32,284 nt of DNA, from NCBI RefSeq assembly GCF_030371585.1, contig NZ_JAUDCE010000026.1. One strand, written 5' to 3'. Source of the DNA: Megamonas hypermegale_A. GTDB lineage: Bacteria > Bacillota > Negativicutes > Selenomonadales > Selenomonadaceae. The position numbers and the translations under genes were made by a program. The notes beneath the pieces were generated by a model, which worked only from the letters and a program-made list of their open reading frames with translations, made no database searches and had not been told where the DNA came from. Below, piece after piece: positions 31,027-32,284 of this stretch (position 1 is its first letter; each line of letters opens with the position of its first letter).

Positions 31027-31263
31027 TTAGTTGAATAGCTCCGAGTGATAAAATTCGCTTAAAGTTATATTAAAACCTATACATATTCTTTTGATGGATT
31101 TCATTCCGGGATTTTTACTTTTATGTTCCAGAATACTGTTCAAGGTTGAAGGCGGGATACCTGCCCTTATCGCTAAAACATACGGCGTTATATCCGCTTC
31201 GCGACAAAGTTCGCAAATTCTAAGCGCTGTGGCTCTTCCCAAATCCACGCTGAACACCTTCAT
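31027..31263 (-). CDS. Small XRE-family helix-turn-helix protein
   Basis: A 78-residue one-domain DNA-binding protein. It has the XRE pattern ALRICELCREADITPYVLAI, then RAGIPPSTLNSILEHKSKNP and KSIKRICIGFNITLSEFYH. The recognition helix is IPPSTLNSILEHK. The ATG at 31263 has only a weak AAGGA very close to it, so the start could be wrong, but the HTH begins near residue 10 either way. Such small XRE proteins are often stand-alone repressors near mobile or accessory genes. It lies between the sigma/DUF cassette and an accessory gene at the right edge. Target unknown. Confidence 0.78.
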   Translation of the reverse strand: MKVFSVDLGRATALRICELCREADITPYVLAIRAGIPPSTLNSILEHKSKNPGMKSIKRICIGFNITLSEFYHSELFN

Positions 31264-31362
31264 TCCTTAAATCTGTATATAATTATACTATAAACTAAAG
31301 TAAAATCCAGACGATACATCGTCAATGTGAAAAAATTATTGTTTATTTGCCTTTATTATAAC

Positions 31363-32284
31363 TTAAAACTTTCTATATATGCATCTCATAAAGCGATACG
31401 TTTTCTTTAATATATTCAATCGTATTGGGTATTGTTTCCACCTTTCATTTACTTTTTGTTTTAATAAGTTTCTATTAAGAAAATATAAACAAATACTTCT
31501 TACCCATAAAGGATACACCCAACTTAAAGTTGTATCTTGATTTTGAATTGAACTCGTTGATACTTCACTAATTTGCTTATTCCAAAAATCAAGCAGATTA
31601 ACAGTTTTCCCTATTCCTAAATCATCCTCAAATTCTAATGCAGCAAAAACTTGTCTATCAATATATTTAGGCATTGACGATAAATATTCATGGATTAAAC
31701 TGATATCTTCTCTTTGATAAAAAAGGGTTTCTATATCTTTATCGAAAATATTGACCATATCTTTTACAAAGTTCAAGGCATTCTTTTGGATATTTCCTAT
31801 TATGAATTCTTCATAATAATCATATTTATAATCTTTAAACACCGGAACTAATTTATCATTTACTATCTTAAGCTCTTTACATGACGGTTCCAATTTACTA
31901 ATCAACAATTCTCTTAACACACCTGTAACACCTGGTGAATACTGATAGAATGTATTTACACTAATGTTTCTTTTATTACTTCTATACAGCGGGATATCAT
32001 TGTTAATATGAATATAATAAGGTGTAATGTCAAAACCAAAATTCGCTTTCAATGCTGATTCTATTCTGCAACTATAACCTATATCAAATGTAGCTGTTTT
32101 ACCATAAAATTTTTGTCGTAAATATTTTTCAATTTCTCTTTTATAGCTTTTTAAATAATTTTCATTATATAAATATCTATTAAACCAATTTATAAACTGA
32201 TAAAAACAATTTACATTTTTAAATCGTTCTTCATAAATAAAACCTTCATTTTCTATTTCCTTCACTATCTTTGATAACTTGTTT
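31363..32284 (-). CDS. Accessory protein, C-terminal part (cut by the window edge)
   Basis: A leftward open frame that continues past the right edge. No stop precedes the GTG at 32265, so the true start is outside. The visible 306 or so residues include FDIGYSCRIESALKANFGFD, ITPYYIHINNDIPLYR, NTFYQYSPGVTGVLRELLIS and LEPSCKEL, then a helical C-terminus. This pattern resembles the C-terminal half of HAD-like proteins found with glycosyltransferases in surface polysaccharide loci, as I recall, but the match is weak. There is no visible ribosome binding site in the window. The region is clearly AT-rich, suggesting acquisition by transfer. Confidence 0.5.
   Translation of the reverse strand, partial: NKLSKIVKEIENEGFIYEERFKNVNCFYQFINWFNRYLYNENYLKSYKREIEKYLRQKFYGKTATFDIGYSCRIESALKANFGFDITPYYIHINNDIPLYRSNKRNISVNTFYQYSPGVTGVLRELLISKLEPSCKELKIVNDKLVPVFKDYKYDYYEEFIIGNIQKNALNFVKDMVNIFDKDIETLFYQREDISLIHEYLSSMPKYIDRQVFAALEFEDDLGIGKTVNLLDFWNKQISEVSTSSIQNQDTTLSWVYPLWVRSICLYFLNRNLLKQKVNERWKQYPIRLNILKKTYRFMRCIYRKF

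Overview
The window looks like a chromosomal segment from a Negativicutes bacterium (Selenomonas/Megamonas-like). This is an inference. It rests on the rpsO-pnp-trmL-murB order, on a GH43 beta-xylosidase whose length and catalytic positions (D14, D127, E186) match the Selenomonas ruminantium enzyme as I recall it, and on strong AGGAGG-type ribosome binding sites with alternating moderately GC-rich and AT-rich blocks. I saw no rRNA, tRNA or CRISPR array.

Layout. 1-4.2 kb: leftward housekeeping operon rpsO > pnp > trmL > murB. 4.2-7.9 kb: AT-rich block with a HAD phosphatase, an IS200-type insertion sequence whose transposase is split by a -1 shift, an MFS transporter and a TPR-like protein. 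8.0-11.2 kb: a hydroxyisobutyrate-dehydrogenase-like oxidoreductase, a small membrane protein and a secreted phytase-like esterase-domain protein. 11.2-15.2 kb: an unusual HTH plus four-AT-hook protein, an asparaginase II family protein, and two late cobalamin genes (cbiB, cobO). 15.2-15.9 kb: about 630 bases without a gene, built of nested inverted repeats. 15.9-26.4 kb: a cytidylate-kinase-like protein, then a pentose/xyloside locus made of a FucI/AraA-family isomerase divergent from xylB, a sugar porter, a GPH symporter, an intracellular GH43 beta-xylosidase, a LacI regulator and a DUF4867 cupin-like protein. Two matching palindromes (TGTGC-N4-GCACA) sit just downstream of the -10 boxes of the two divergent promoters and are probably the operators of this regulon. 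26.4-26.9 kb: repeats and an unlisted 38-residue membrane peptide with convergent promoters. 26.9-28.1 kb: another MFS transporter. 28.1-30.9 kb: a leftward cassette DUF2922 > DUF1659 > sigma-70-like factor > YvrJ, interrupted by a tnpB-only IS605-group element that cuts DUF2922. 31.0-32.3 kb: a small XRE-type HTH protein and a gene that runs off the right edge.

How the genes work together. The xylose locus reads as import of xylosides by the GPH symporter, intracellular hydrolysis by GH43, pentose import by the sugar porter, isomerisation by the FucI-fold enzyme and phosphorylation by XylB, under LacI control. The sigma/DUF1659/DUF2922/YvrJ cassette is the best candidate for an undescribed system: small conserved proteins of unknown role travel with their own sigma factor, with translational coupling (TGATG) between sigma and YvrJ. 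Secondary candidates are the 38-residue peptide module (type I toxin-antitoxin-like), the AT-hook protein, and a family of palindromic intergenic repeats found at four sites.
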